Source: Variovorax sp. MHTC-1 (GTDB taxonomy: Bacteria; Pseudomonadota; Gammaproteobacteria; Burkholderiales; Burkholderiaceae_C). Taken from it: a stretch of DNA of 64,000 nucleotides. The notes under the pieces are model-generated. The model was given only the letters and a program-made list of their open reading frames with translations. It did not search any database and was not told where the DNA came from. Both the position numbers and the translations under genes were made by a program. Shown here in pieces: positions 34,813 through 43,058 of the stretch. Position 1 is the first letter of the stretch. Each line of letters opens with the position of its first letter. The stretch lies in NCBI RefSeq assembly GCF_003984645.1, contig NZ_RWKI01000010.1, forward strand, positions 114,116 to 178,115. Reading direction: 5' to 3'.

Positions 34813-36642
34813 ATGAAACGCAGAAGATTCGTGATGTCCGGACTCAGCCCGATCGCCCTGGCCGCCTGCGGTGGCGGCGGCGATGGCGGCGCCTCAGCCC
34901 TTGCCGGCGCCGGGAGCTCGAAACCCGAGGCCGTCGCGGACGAGAAACCTGACGCCGGCGACAAGCTGCGCAAGCGCGTCCGCTCGGCGCTGCGGCAAGC
35001 GGTCCGCTTCATGGACGAAGAGGTGTCCTACCGAGGCGGCTACGTCTGGGCCTACCTGCCCGACCTGTCGGTCAGCTGGGGCGAGATGGAGGCCAAGCGC
35101 ACCATGTGCTGGATCCAGCCGCCCGGCACGCCTTCGGCCGGTCACGCCTTCCTCGACGCCTACCACGCGACCGGCGACGAGCTCTTCTACAAGGCCGCCG
35201 AGCGCACCGCGCGCGCGCTGGTCGCGGCCCAGCATCCGGCGGGCGGCTGGAACTACATCTACGACTTCGCCGGCGAGGCGTCGCTCAAGCATTGGTACGA
35301 GACGATCGGCGCCAACGGCTGGCGGCTCGAGGAGTTCCAGCACTACTACGGCAACGCGACCTTCGACGACGCGGGCACCGCGGTGGCGTCGCAGTTCCTG
35401 CTGCGCATGTACCTCGAGAAGCGCGACTGGCGCTTCCGCGGCCCGCTGTACAAGGCCATCGACTTCGTGACCAGCGCGCAGTTCAGCAGCGGCATCGCCG
35501 ACGGCGGCTGGCCGCAGCGCTATCCGCCGTTCCCGGGCTCGGTCTCGTCGATGCCGCTGCCTAACCCGCAGCAGCTGCCGCCCGGCGCGACCCAAGGCAT
35601 GGAGGACGGCGACTACACGCGCCAGATCACGTTCAACGACGACGTGGCCGGCGAGAACATCAAGTTCATGCTGATGTGCGTGGTGGGACTCGGCGAGACC
35701 CGCCTGATCGAGCCGGTGCAGCGCGCGATGCAATGCCTGCGGCGCCTCCAGCAGCCGGGGCCGCAGGCCGGCTGGGCGCTGCAGCACCTGACCGAGGATC
35801 GCGACGGCCGCCCGGCCGGGGCTCCGGCCGGCGCGCGCACCTACGAGCCGCGCTCGCTCGCGACGCACACGACGCAGACCAACGTGCTGCAGCTGTTCCA
35901 CTACTTCCGGCTGACCGGCGACAGGACGTTCCTGGCGCGCGTGCCGGAAGCGATCGCGTGGCTCAACAGCTGCAAGCTGACGCCCGAGATGATTGCCGAC
36001 AACCCGCTGCTCGCCGGCCGCACGCATCCCACCTTCATCGAGCTGGGGACGAACCAGCCGCGCTTCGTCCACCGCTACGGCTCGAACATCTGGAACGGTG
36101 CGTACTACTTCGATCACGACCATCGCGCCACGCTCAGCCACTATTCGGCGGGCCGCAGCGTCAACATCGGCAGTCTTCAGGCAACCTACGACCAGCTCGC
36201 GTCGATGAGCGATGCCGCGATCGCCGAGATGACTGCGGGGTCGCCGCTGAAGGCCACCAGGCCGAGGGACCTGCCGAAGTACTTCTCGCTGCGCGAAGTC
36301 GACTTCCCCGACCTGTTCGCGGGCGCGACCATGACCAGCCCGACGGTCACCGAAGCGCAGGCGCAGGCGGTGGTCGATGCCCTCGGCGAGAAGGACTATT
36401 GGCTCTCGCCGATCGCGTTCGTCACCAACCCGTTCCGCGGCAACGGCCCCACCACGCCGTATACAGGCGACGCCTACCGCAGCAGGCACGTGGGCGATAT
36501 CTACGACACCTCGCCGTATGACCCGCTCACCCCGCCGGAGATCGAGCCCTACCAGCCACGCGAGCGTCCGCTGGGCATCTCGACCAGCGACTTCGTCGCC
36601 AACACGGGCAAGCTGATCGCGTTCCTCGCGCCGGTGGCTTGA
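34813..36642 (+). CDS. Pectate lyase, PL10-like, lipoprotein
   Basis: The protein has 609 residues. Its N-terminus MKRRRFVMSGLSPIALAAC GGGG combines an arginine-rich Tat-like start with a lipobox (LAAC). The (alpha/alpha)-barrel catalytic region carries PL10/pectic-acid-lyase signatures: 'DGGWPQRYPPFPG', 'RQITFNDDVAGENIKFML', 'AGWALQHL' and 'EPRSLATHTT', where the conserved Asp and Arg residues lie. It should cleave pectate by beta-elimination. It is a different fold from the PL1 enzyme at 9132, so the two may act on different pectin fractions. A GAGGAG ribosome binding site fixes the start. A bidirectional hairpin lies after the stop. Confidence 0.85.
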   Translation: MKRRRFVMSGLSPIALAACGGGGDGGASALAGAGSSKPEAVADEKPDAGDKLRKRVRSALRQAVRFMDEEVSYRGGYVWAYLPDLSVSWGEMEAKRTMCWIQPPGTPSAGHAFLDAYHATGDELFYKAAERTARALVAAQHPAGGWNYIYDFAGEASLKHWYETIGANGWRLEEFQHYYGNATFDDAGTAVASQFLLRMYLEKRDWRFRGPLYKAIDFVTSAQFSSGIADGGWPQRYPPFPGSVSSMPLPNPQQLPPGATQGMEDGDYTRQITFNDDVAGENIKFMLMCVVGLGETRLIEPVQRAMQCLRRLQQPGPQAGWALQHLTEDRDGRPAGAPAGARTYEPRSLATHTTQTNVLQLFHYFRLTGDRTFLARVPEAIAWLNSCKLTPEMIADNPLLAGRTHPTFIELGTNQPRFVHRYGSNIWNGAYYFDHDHRATLSHYSAGRSVNIGSLQATYDQLASMSDAAIAEMTAGSPLKATRPRDLPKYFSLREVDFPDLFAGATMTSPTVTEAQAQAVVDALGEKDYWLSPIAFVTNPFRGNGPTTPYTGDAYRSRHVGDIYDTSPYDPLTPPEIEPYQPRERPLGISTSDFVANTGKLIAFLAPVA

Positions 36643-36665
36643 GAGCGGGGCGGGTGAATCCGCGG

Positions 36666-36698
36666 TAGCAGAAAGGCTGGTGCACCAGCCTTCTGCTA
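36666..36698. terminator. Bidirectional terminator between convergent genes
   Basis: A long near-perfect inverted repeat (arms TAGCAGAAAGGCTGGTG and CACCAGCCTTCTGCTA, one bulged A) is centred on GGTGCACC. It lies between the PL10-like lyase and the convergent parB-like gene, and the stop codon of the latter is inside the right arm. Its position and stem strength make it a convincing bidirectional terminator, although the U-tract is short. Confidence 0.75.
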
Positions 36699-37475
36699 GC
36701 CCGTCCGCTGCGCCTGCAGCAGATCGGCCACTTGCCTGCGCAAGGCTTCGTTCTCGGCCTTCAGCTCGGCCACGCGCTGCTGCAGCTGTTGCACGAGGTC
36801 GAGCTTTGCCGATTCGTCGGAGGGCGCCGGCTCATCGCGCGGCTTGCGCCTGGCTTCGCGGACGCGCCTGGCGGCCTGTTTCAGCTGATCCTTGCCGGCG
36901 ATCGCGGCGGCCGCCTGTTCTTCGGCCGGCAAGGTCGCCACGGCTGCGGCGGCATTGATCGAGATCGTTCCGGACTTGACGGCCGCCACCAGCTCGGGCG
37001 CGGCCTGCTTCCGGATCTTCTCGATCATCACGACCTGGCTGCTGCTGATGCGCGCCGCCTTGGCGACGGCTTCGCGGCTGTTCAGGGACGCGGGCGCCTC
37101 CGCTGGGGCCTCCGCCTCTGCCGGCGCGGCCGCTGTCGACATTCGAGCCTGCCGCTCGGCCACGATCTCCTTCTTTCGCAGCGCCAGCACGCCGCGCAGG
37201 AAGTCCGAGACGCTGCGCCGGCCCAGGTGCTGGTCGATCATCCACAGGTGCACGTCCTCCATGGTTTGGAAGCGCGCGTTCTGCACCGTCTGGAACGGCA
37301 GCCCGTGCTTCTGGCAGATGCCGTACCGGTTGTGGCCATCCACCAGGACATCGCCCCACAGCACCAGCGCATCGCGACAGCCTTCGGCCAGGATGCTTCG
37401 TTCCAGCGCTTCGTGTTCCTCGGGAGTCAACGGGTCGATATAGGTTCTTAGTTCTTCGTTGACGACGATATTCAT
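36696..37475 (-). CDS. ParB/RepB/Spo0J-domain protein (plasmid-partition-like)
   Basis: The protein has 259 residues. A ParB-type nuclease/N-terminal fold covers about residues 10-110, with 'LERSILAEGCRDALVLWGD' and 'LVDGHNRYGICQKHG' (the GHNRY motif, equivalent to GERRxRA). A helix-turn-helix follows: 'SREAVAKAARISSSQVVMIEKI'. The last 35 residues form a leucine-zipper-like coiled coil ('LVQQLQQRVAELKAENEALR'). No parA and no parS-like sites are nearby, so it is not a chromosomal partition locus. It may be a plasmid- or island-derived transcription factor. It is downstream of the acetyltransferase gene on the same strand. Confidence 0.8.
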   Translation of the reverse strand: MNIVVNEELRTYIDPLTPEEHEALERSILAEGCRDALVLWGDVLVDGHNRYGICQKHGLPFQTVQNARFQTMEDVHLWMIDQHLGRRSVSDFLRGVLALRKKEIVAERQARMSTAAAPAEAEAPAEAPASLNSREAVAKAARISSSQVVMIEKIRKQAAPELVAAVKSGTISINAAAAVATLPAEEQAAAAIAGKDQLKQAARRVREARRKPRDEPAPSDESAKLDLVQQLQQRVAELKAENEALRRQVADLLQAQRTG

Positions 37476-37508
37476 GGATGCGGGATCAAGGCTGGGGGCG
37501 GCATTCTC

Positions 37509-38348
37509 TCAGAGCGCGAGCTGCATCTCCACCTGGCGGATGCCGGTCGCCAGCCCGCGCGCGGTCGCCGCGCGAAACAGGACGCTGTCCGCCGGCTCGT
37601 CGACCAGCCGCCATGTCGTGCCGGCGCGCGCGCAGGCGAGAGCGTCTAGGAGATCGGAAGCCGCGGCCTCGTCGAGCGCACCGGCATCGAGCAGCGCGCT
37701 GCTAGCGCCGGCTTCTAGATAGACGGCATAGCCGACGACGGCGCCGCTGCGCTTTACGCCGAGGGCCACCGCACCCTCGGCCGCGACGGCGTCCAGCACC
37801 GTGGGGATTTCGCGGCGCCAGGTCGGACGTGTGTTCGCGCTGCAGAGCGCGTGCGCAGAGGCGAGGGATGCCGCATCGAGCGCCACACCGGCAAATGCGC
37901 GGCCTTGGGCGAGTGTTCCCTCCAGAACCACCAAGGGCCGAAGCTCTGCGAAGCCTGCCTTGCGGTACAGCAGCCGGGCCGGGTTCTGCTCGATGACCTC
38001 GAGGATGACTTCGCGCATCCCCGCGTCCGACAAGGCCGAGATCTGAGCCTCGAGCAGCTCCCTTGCCCGCCCTCGGCCCCGCTGCGCAACGGCGATGCCG
38101 AAGCCGGCGAGGTAGGCACGGCCCTGCCTGCGGCCCGCGAGCGAGATGCCGTGGAGTGCGCCATCGATCGCGAGCACCCTGGAAAGCGCAAGGTCGGCAT
38201 TCGCGCGCCGCAGATGTCTCTCGAAGAGCGCCTCGGTGAAGGCAATGGGAACGAAATAGTTCTCGTAGGCGCGATTCCAGAGCGCGGTGAGTTCGCTGCG
38301 GCCGAACTCGGTGGCGGGGATGAAGCGGGTTTCAGGCCTGTTCTGCAT
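37509..38348 (-). CDS. GNAT-family N-acetyltransferase
   Basis: The protein has 279 residues, longer than single-domain GNATs. The acetyl-CoA motif A is 'VAQRGRGRARELLEAQI' (Q/RxxGxG) with the preceding strand 'RAYLAGFGIAV'. Motif B-like 'RLLYRKAGFAELRPLVVLEG' follows. The C-terminal ~130 residues look like a second, degenerate GNAT half ('SGAVVGYAVYLEAG'). It begins at the base after the AtuA-family stop codon, so the two are almost certainly translated from one message. The substrate is unknown. A link to acyl-CoA metabolism is inferred from context only. Confidence 0.8.
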   Translation of the reverse strand: MQNRPETRFIPATEFGRSELTALWNRAYENYFVPIAFTEALFERHLRRANADLALSRVLAIDGALHGISLAGRRQGRAYLAGFGIAVAQRGRGRARELLEAQISALSDAGMREVILEVIEQNPARLLYRKAGFAELRPLVVLEGTLAQGRAFAGVALDAASLASAHALCSANTRPTWRREIPTVLDAVAAEGAVALGVKRSGAVVGYAVYLEAGASSALLDAGALDEAAASDLLDALACARAGTTWRLVDEPADSVLFRAATARGLATGIRQVEMQLAL

Positions 38349-40136
38349 TCAAAGTCCCGCGGCCAGCGAGCGCGGAACCTTGACCCGCATGTCCAGCAGC
38401 ATTTGCGCCATGCCCTTGCCGAGCGGGTCCATGCGCATGGAGGACGGCCCGCCGCCGTCGAGCGCATCGTGCAGCAGCAGGTTCATCGCGGCGATGCCGG
38501 GCAAGTAGAAGCGTTCCACCCTGCCGTGAACCAGGTGCGCGAAATAGGCGCGCACGGCCTCCGGCGTCACGCGCTCCCACAGCAGCGGCAGCCACTCGGG
38601 GCGGCGCGCGACCAGGCCGATGTTCGAGAGGTTGCCCTTGTCGCCGCTGCGCGCCCAGGCGAGCTGGAGCAGGCGTACCTCCTCCATCGCTTCGCTGGGC
38701 TCGGTCCAGGGAGGCGGTGCCGCGGCCGCAGGCGCGATGCCGTCGCCGTCGCCCGCTGGAATGGGCACCGCATGGCGCTCGCCATCGAGCACGAAGGCGA
38801 CGGGCACGGCCCGCTTCTCCAGCAGAAAGGCGAAGGGCTCGATCAGCGGCGAAACCGAAGGCCGTCCGCCACCCGGGCCCGTGGTGCCGGGCGCCCACGA
38901 GGTGCCCGCCGGCGCGATCTCGCGCGAAAACATCGCGAGCGCGGCCTTCTGCGGATGGTTGGCGACCACGCGCATCATGACCTCGCGCGACGCCCGCGTG
39001 CGCGCGTGCGGGCCGTAGAGCGACTCGGCGCCGATCACTTCGATATGGGTGGAAGTGAAGGGTGGCTGCCCGCTCTCGCGCAAGATGCGGCCGGTGCGTT
39101 CGATGATCGCCTCGGCCGTGCGCCGCGCCTTCTTCTCGGCATCGATGCCGACGATCACCAGGCTGCCCGCGCAGCGGTAGCCGCCCTGCTGGGTCGCCGA
39201 CACCTTGTAGCTCGGCGTCGGCGGGCGTCCCTTGGCAGGACTCACGCGCACGCGGTTCTCTCCCTGCTGCTCGATCGAGACCTCGCGGAAGTCGCAGCTC
39301 ACGTCCGGCAGCAGGTAGGCGCCCGGGTCGCCGATCTCGTAGAGCAACTGCTCGGCGACCGCCGCGCGGATCACCTTCCCGCCGGTGCCCTCGGCCTTGG
39401 TCACGACGAAGCTGCCGTCGACATGGCACTCGACGATCGGATAGCCGATGTTCGCCCAGTCGGGAATGTCTTCCCAGTCGGTGTGCAGGCCGCCGGTCGC
39501 CTGGCAGCCGCACTCGATGATGTGGCCGGCCAGGCTGCCGGAGGCCAGCAGGTCGAAATCCGAGGCGGTCCAGCCGAACTCGTGCATCAGCGGCCCCAGC
39601 GTCACCGCGCTGTCGACGCAGCGTCCGGTGATCACCACCTCGGCGCCGGCCGCGAGCGCGGCGGCGATCGGCAGGGCGCCGAGGTAGGCGTTGGCGCTCA
39701 GCACCTTCCCGGGCAGGGATTCGCCGCTGAACATGTCCCGGACGCCGTGCTCGCGCAAGGCCGGCATCTGCGCGCCGATGTCGTCGCCCTCGACCACCGC
39801 GATGCGCAGCGCGATGCCTTCGGCCTCGGCCAGCGCGCGCAGTGCGGCTGCGCATCCGTGCGGGTTGATGCCGCCCGCGTTGCTGATCACCTTGATGCCC
39901 TGCCGCTTCACTTCGGCGAGCACCGGCTTCATCGCGATGTCGACGAAGTCGGTGGCCCAGCCCAGCTCGGGCTGCTTGGCGCGCGCGGCCGCAAGGATGG
40001 CCATCGTGGTTTCGGCCAGGTAGTCGAACACCAGGTAGTCGAGCCGGCCGCCCTTCACCAGCTGCGGTGCGGCCACCATGCTGTCGCCCCAGAAGCCCGA
40101 GGCGCCGCCGATGCGGACGATCTTGCTGCTTGTCAT
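38349..40136 (-). CDS. atuA: Acyclic terpene utilization AtuA-family protein
   Basis: The protein has 595 residues. The main DUF1446/AtuA domain includes 'IGGASGFWGDSMVAAPQLV', 'LDYLVFDYLAETTMAILA', 'VISNAGGINPHGCAAAL' and 'EVVITGRCVDSAVTLGP'. The last ~110 residues form the separate AtuA-like ferredoxin-fold domain ('ARSGDKGNLSNIGLVAR'). AtuA is needed for growth on citronellol or geraniol in Pseudomonas, though its reaction is not settled. It is divergent from the acyl-CoA dehydrogenase and carboxylase genes across a 105-bp promoter gap, as in atu-type clusters. ATG 40136 gives the usual 'SSKIVRIGGASGFWGD' start. Confidence 0.9.
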   Translation of the reverse strand: MTSSKIVRIGGASGFWGDSMVAAPQLVKGGRLDYLVFDYLAETTMAILAAARAKQPELGWATDFVDIAMKPVLAEVKRQGIKVISNAGGINPHGCAAALRALAEAEGIALRIAVVEGDDIGAQMPALREHGVRDMFSGESLPGKVLSANAYLGALPIAAALAAGAEVVITGRCVDSAVTLGPLMHEFGWTASDFDLLASGSLAGHIIECGCQATGGLHTDWEDIPDWANIGYPIVECHVDGSFVVTKAEGTGGKVIRAAVAEQLLYEIGDPGAYLLPDVSCDFREVSIEQQGENRVRVSPAKGRPPTPSYKVSATQQGGYRCAGSLVIVGIDAEKKARRTAEAIIERTGRILRESGQPPFTSTHIEVIGAESLYGPHARTRASREVMMRVVANHPQKAALAMFSREIAPAGTSWAPGTTGPGGGRPSVSPLIEPFAFLLEKRAVPVAFVLDGERHAVPIPAGDGDGIAPAAAAPPPWTEPSEAMEEVRLLQLAWARSGDKGNLSNIGLVARRPEWLPLLWERVTPEAVRAYFAHLVHGRVERFYLPGIAAMNLLLHDALDGGGPSSMRMDPLGKGMAQMLLDMRVKVPRSLAAGL

Positions 40137-40241
40137 GAAGATGCAGCTTAGCGATCCGCCGCGCGCCGCGCTTGCGCCAACTCGCTGCGGCGCAGCCACT
40201 TCGCACAAGACCTGGGCGCTCCGCGCCGCTAGCCTCCGTTC

Positions 40242-41417
40242 ATGGATTTTCTCGATGCGCCGCCGCTGCCTTTCTATTTCAGTCCGGACCACGAGCAGTT
40301 CCGCACCGGTGTGCGCGGCTTCATCTCGCGCGAGATCACGCCCCACGTGAACGCGTGGGACGAGGCGGAGACCTTTCCGCGCTCGCTCTATGCGCGCGCG
40401 GCCGAGCTCGGCATCCTGGGACTGGGCTACCCGGAGGCATACGGCGGCACGCCGGCCGACCTGTTCTATCAGCTGGTGGTGGCAGAGGAATTCGCGCGCT
40501 GCGGCTCGGGCGGCGTGCAGGCCTCGATGAACTCGCACGGCATCGCGCTGCCGCCGATCCTGGCCGCGGGCAGCGAGGCGTTGAAGCGCCGCGTCATCCC
40601 GCCGGTGCTCGCGGGCGAGAAGATCGCCGCGCTGGCCGTCACCGAGCCTTCGGGCGGCTCCGACGTGGCCAATCTCCGAGCCACCGCGATCCGCGACGGC
40701 GATCACTACATCGTGAACGGCGAAAAGACCTTCATCACCTCGGGCCTGCGCGCCGATTTCATCACGACCGCGGTACGCACCGATCCGAAAATCTTGGGCG
40801 CCGGCGGCATCTCGGCGCTCGTGATCGAGGCCGATACGCCGGGGCTCACGCGCACCCCGCTCAAGAAGATGGGCTGGTGGAGCTCCGACACGGCGCACCT
40901 TCGCTTCGACGACTGCCGCGTGCCGGCAGCCAACCTCGTCGGCGAGGAGAACCGCGGCTTCAAGCTCTTCATGCACAACTTCAACAACGAGCGGCTGCTC
41001 ATGGCGTCGCTGGCCTGCGGCTATGCCGAGGTCTGCCTGGAGGAGGCGGTGGACTGGGCGCGCCAGCGCACGGTCGGCGGCACGGCGCTGTCCGAGCGCC
41101 AGGTGGTACGCCACAAGCTGATGGACATGACTCTGCGCATCGATGCCGCGCGCACGCTCGTCTACGACCTGGCTTACCGCGTCGAGCACCGGCTCGCGGA
41201 TCCGGCGCAGCTGGTGGCGCGTATCTGCCTCGCCAAGGTGCAGGCCACGCAGGCGATGCAGTTCTGCGCCGACCAGGCGGTGCAGCTGCTGGGCGGCATG
41301 GGCTACATGCGCGGCACGAAGAGCGAGCGCATCTACCGCGAGGTCAAGGTGATGATGATCGGCGGTGGATCGGAAGAGGTCATGAAGGACCTGGCCGCGC
41401 GGCAGCTGGGCCTCTGA
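40242..41417 (+). CDS. Acyl-CoA dehydrogenase (citronellyl/isovaleryl-CoA type)
   Basis: The protein has 391 residues. FAD-binding ACAD fold: 'LAVTEPSGGSDVANLRATAI' (LxxTExxxGSD motif), 'YIVNGEKTFITSG', 'GFKLFMHNFNNERL' and 'QAVQLLGGMGYMRGTKSERIYREVK'. At the position of the medium-chain enzyme's catalytic Glu there is Gly, as in isovaleryl-CoA-type enzymes that use a glutamate from another helix. Together with AtuA and a two-subunit carboxylase it fits AtuD, which introduces the double bond before carboxylation. Gene order is dehydrogenase, carboxylase beta, carboxylase alpha, with gaps of only 18 and 3 nt. Confidence 0.9.
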   Translation: MDFLDAPPLPFYFSPDHEQFRTGVRGFISREITPHVNAWDEAETFPRSLYARAAELGILGLGYPEAYGGTPADLFYQLVVAEEFARCGSGGVQASMNSHGIALPPILAAGSEALKRRVIPPVLAGEKIAALAVTEPSGGSDVANLRATAIRDGDHYIVNGEKTFITSGLRADFITTAVRTDPKILGAGGISALVIEADTPGLTRTPLKKMGWWSSDTAHLRFDDCRVPAANLVGEENRGFKLFMHNFNNERLLMASLACGYAEVCLEEAVDWARQRTVGGTALSERQVVRHKLMDMTLRIDAARTLVYDLAYRVEHRLADPAQLVARICLAKVQATQAMQFCADQAVQLLGGMGYMRGTKSERIYREVKVMMIGGGSEEVMKDLAARQLGL

Positions 41418-41435
41418 GGCGCAAGGAAAAAGAAC

Positions 41436-43055
41436 GTGGCAAGCATCGAGTCGACCATCTATCCCGACAGCGAGTCCTTCCACGCCAACCGCGAGGGCAT
41501 GCTGGCCTTGCTCGAACGCGTGCGTGCCTGCGAGCGGCGCAGCGCGGCGACTTCGGCGCGATCGCGCGAGCGCTTCGAGCAACGCGGACAACTCTTGCCG
41601 CGCGATCGGGTTGCACTGCTGCTCGACCCCGGCTCGCCCTTCCTCGAAATCGCATCGCTGGCCGGCCTGGGCATGGACAAGCCCGAGCTCGACCAGAGCG
41701 TGCCGGGCGGCGGCATCATCGGCGGCATCGGCTGGGTGTCGGGCGTGCGCGTCATGGTCAACGCTTCCGATTCGGGGATCGATGCCGGCGCGCTGCAGCC
41801 CATGGGCCTGGACAAGGCGCTGCGCATGCAGGAGCTCGCGCTCGAGAACAAGCTGCCCTATGTCCAGCTGGTGGAGAGCGCCGGCGCCAACCTGCTCACC
41901 TACAAGGTCGAGGAGTTCATCAAGGGCGGCAGCCTGTTCCGCAACCTCGCGCGCATGTCGGCGGCCGGCCTGCCGGTGATCACGGTGACGCACGGCTCCT
42001 CCACCGCCGGCGGCGCCTACCAGACCGGCCTGTCGGACTACATCGTGATGGTGCGCGGCCGCTCGCGCGCCTTTCTCGCCGGGCCGCCCCTGCTCAAGGC
42101 CGCGACCGGCGAGATCGCGACCGAAGAGGAACTGGGCGGCGCGCTCATGCACACCTCGATCTCCGGCCTCGGCGACTACCTGGCGGAAGACGACCGCGAC
42201 GCGATCCGCATCGCGCGCGAGATCCTCGCCCACATCGACTGGAACCGCGATCTGCCGGCCGAGCCGCCGCGCCGCTTCAAGCCGCCGCGCCACGACGCCG
42301 AGGAACTGCTGGGCATCATGCCGATAGACCCCAAGCGCCCTGTCGACATGCGGCAGGTGATTGCGCGCATCGCCGACGACTCCGAGTTCCTGCCATTCGG
42401 CGAGGGCTACGGCAGCGCCACCGTGGTCGGCCACATCAAGATCGAGGGGTTGCCGCTCGGCGTCGTCACCAACAACGGCCCCATCGACAGCGCCGGCGCC
42501 AACAAGGCGACCCATTTCATCCAGGCCTGCTGCCAGGCGAAGACGCCGATCCTCTACCTCAACAACACGACCGGCTACATGGTCGGCAAGGCGCATGAGG
42601 AGGCCGGCATGATCAAGCACGGCTCCAAGATGATCCAGGCGGTGACCAACGCCACCGTGCCGCAGATCACGCTCTACTGCGGCGCCTCCTACGGCGCGGG
42701 CAACTACGGCATGTGCGGGCGCGGCTTCCATCCGCGCTTCTGCTTCTCGTGGCCCAACGCGAGAACGGCGGTGATGGGCGCCGAGCAGGCGGCCGGCACC
42801 ATGGTCATGGTCACCGAGGCCGCGATGCGTCGCAAGGGCGCGGTGGATCAGGCCAAGCTCGACGAGCTCGAGCGCCGCATCATCGAGCGCTTCGAGAGCC
42901 AGACCAGTGTGTTCACCACCAGCGCGCGCCTGCTCGACGACGGCGTGATCGATCCGCGCGACACGCGCGCCGTCATCGCGCAGCTGCTCTCGATCTGCCG
43001 CGATGCCGAGCTGCGCCGGCCGCAGGCGATGCAGTTCTCCGTGGCGCGCCCCTGA
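41436..43055 (+). CDS. Acyl-CoA carboxylase beta (carboxyltransferase) subunit
   Basis: The protein has 539 residues and a GTG start. It contains both crotonase-fold halves of a biotin-dependent carboxyltransferase: 'PGGGIIGGIGWVSGVRVMV', 'GLDKALRMQELALENKLPYV', 'THGSSTAGGAYQTGLSDY', 'VVTNNGPIDSAGANKATHFI', 'LYLNNTTGYMVGKAHEEAG' and 'MGAEQAAGTMVMVTEAAM'. Methylcrotonyl- and geranyl-CoA carboxylases (LiuB, AtuC) share this layout. The AtuA neighbour favours the geranyl-CoA role, but leucine catabolism cannot be excluded from sequence alone. It transfers CO2 from carboxybiotin on the next gene's product to the acyl-CoA. Confidence 0.91.
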   Translation: MASIESTIYPDSESFHANREGMLALLERVRACERRSAATSARSRERFEQRGQLLPRDRVALLLDPGSPFLEIASLAGLGMDKPELDQSVPGGGIIGGIGWVSGVRVMVNASDSGIDAGALQPMGLDKALRMQELALENKLPYVQLVESAGANLLTYKVEEFIKGGSLFRNLARMSAAGLPVITVTHGSSTAGGAYQTGLSDYIVMVRGRSRAFLAGPPLLKAATGEIATEEELGGALMHTSISGLGDYLAEDDRDAIRIAREILAHIDWNRDLPAEPPRRFKPPRHDAEELLGIMPIDPKRPVDMRQVIARIADDSEFLPFGEGYGSATVVGHIKIEGLPLGVVTNNGPIDSAGANKATHFIQACCQAKTPILYLNNTTGYMVGKAHEEAGMIKHGSKMIQAVTNATVPQITLYCGASYGAGNYGMCGRGFHPRFCFSWPNARTAVMGAEQAAGTMVMVTEAAMRRKGAVDQAKLDELERRIIERFESQTSVFTTSARLLDDGVIDPRDTRAVIAQLLSICRDAELRRPQAMQFSVARP

Positions 43056-43058
43056 GCC

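Noticed and set aside
34568..34816. 82-codon frame just before the PL10-like lyase
   Set aside because: It starts with TTG, has no recognised domain and overlaps the lyase start. It is more likely leader DNA.
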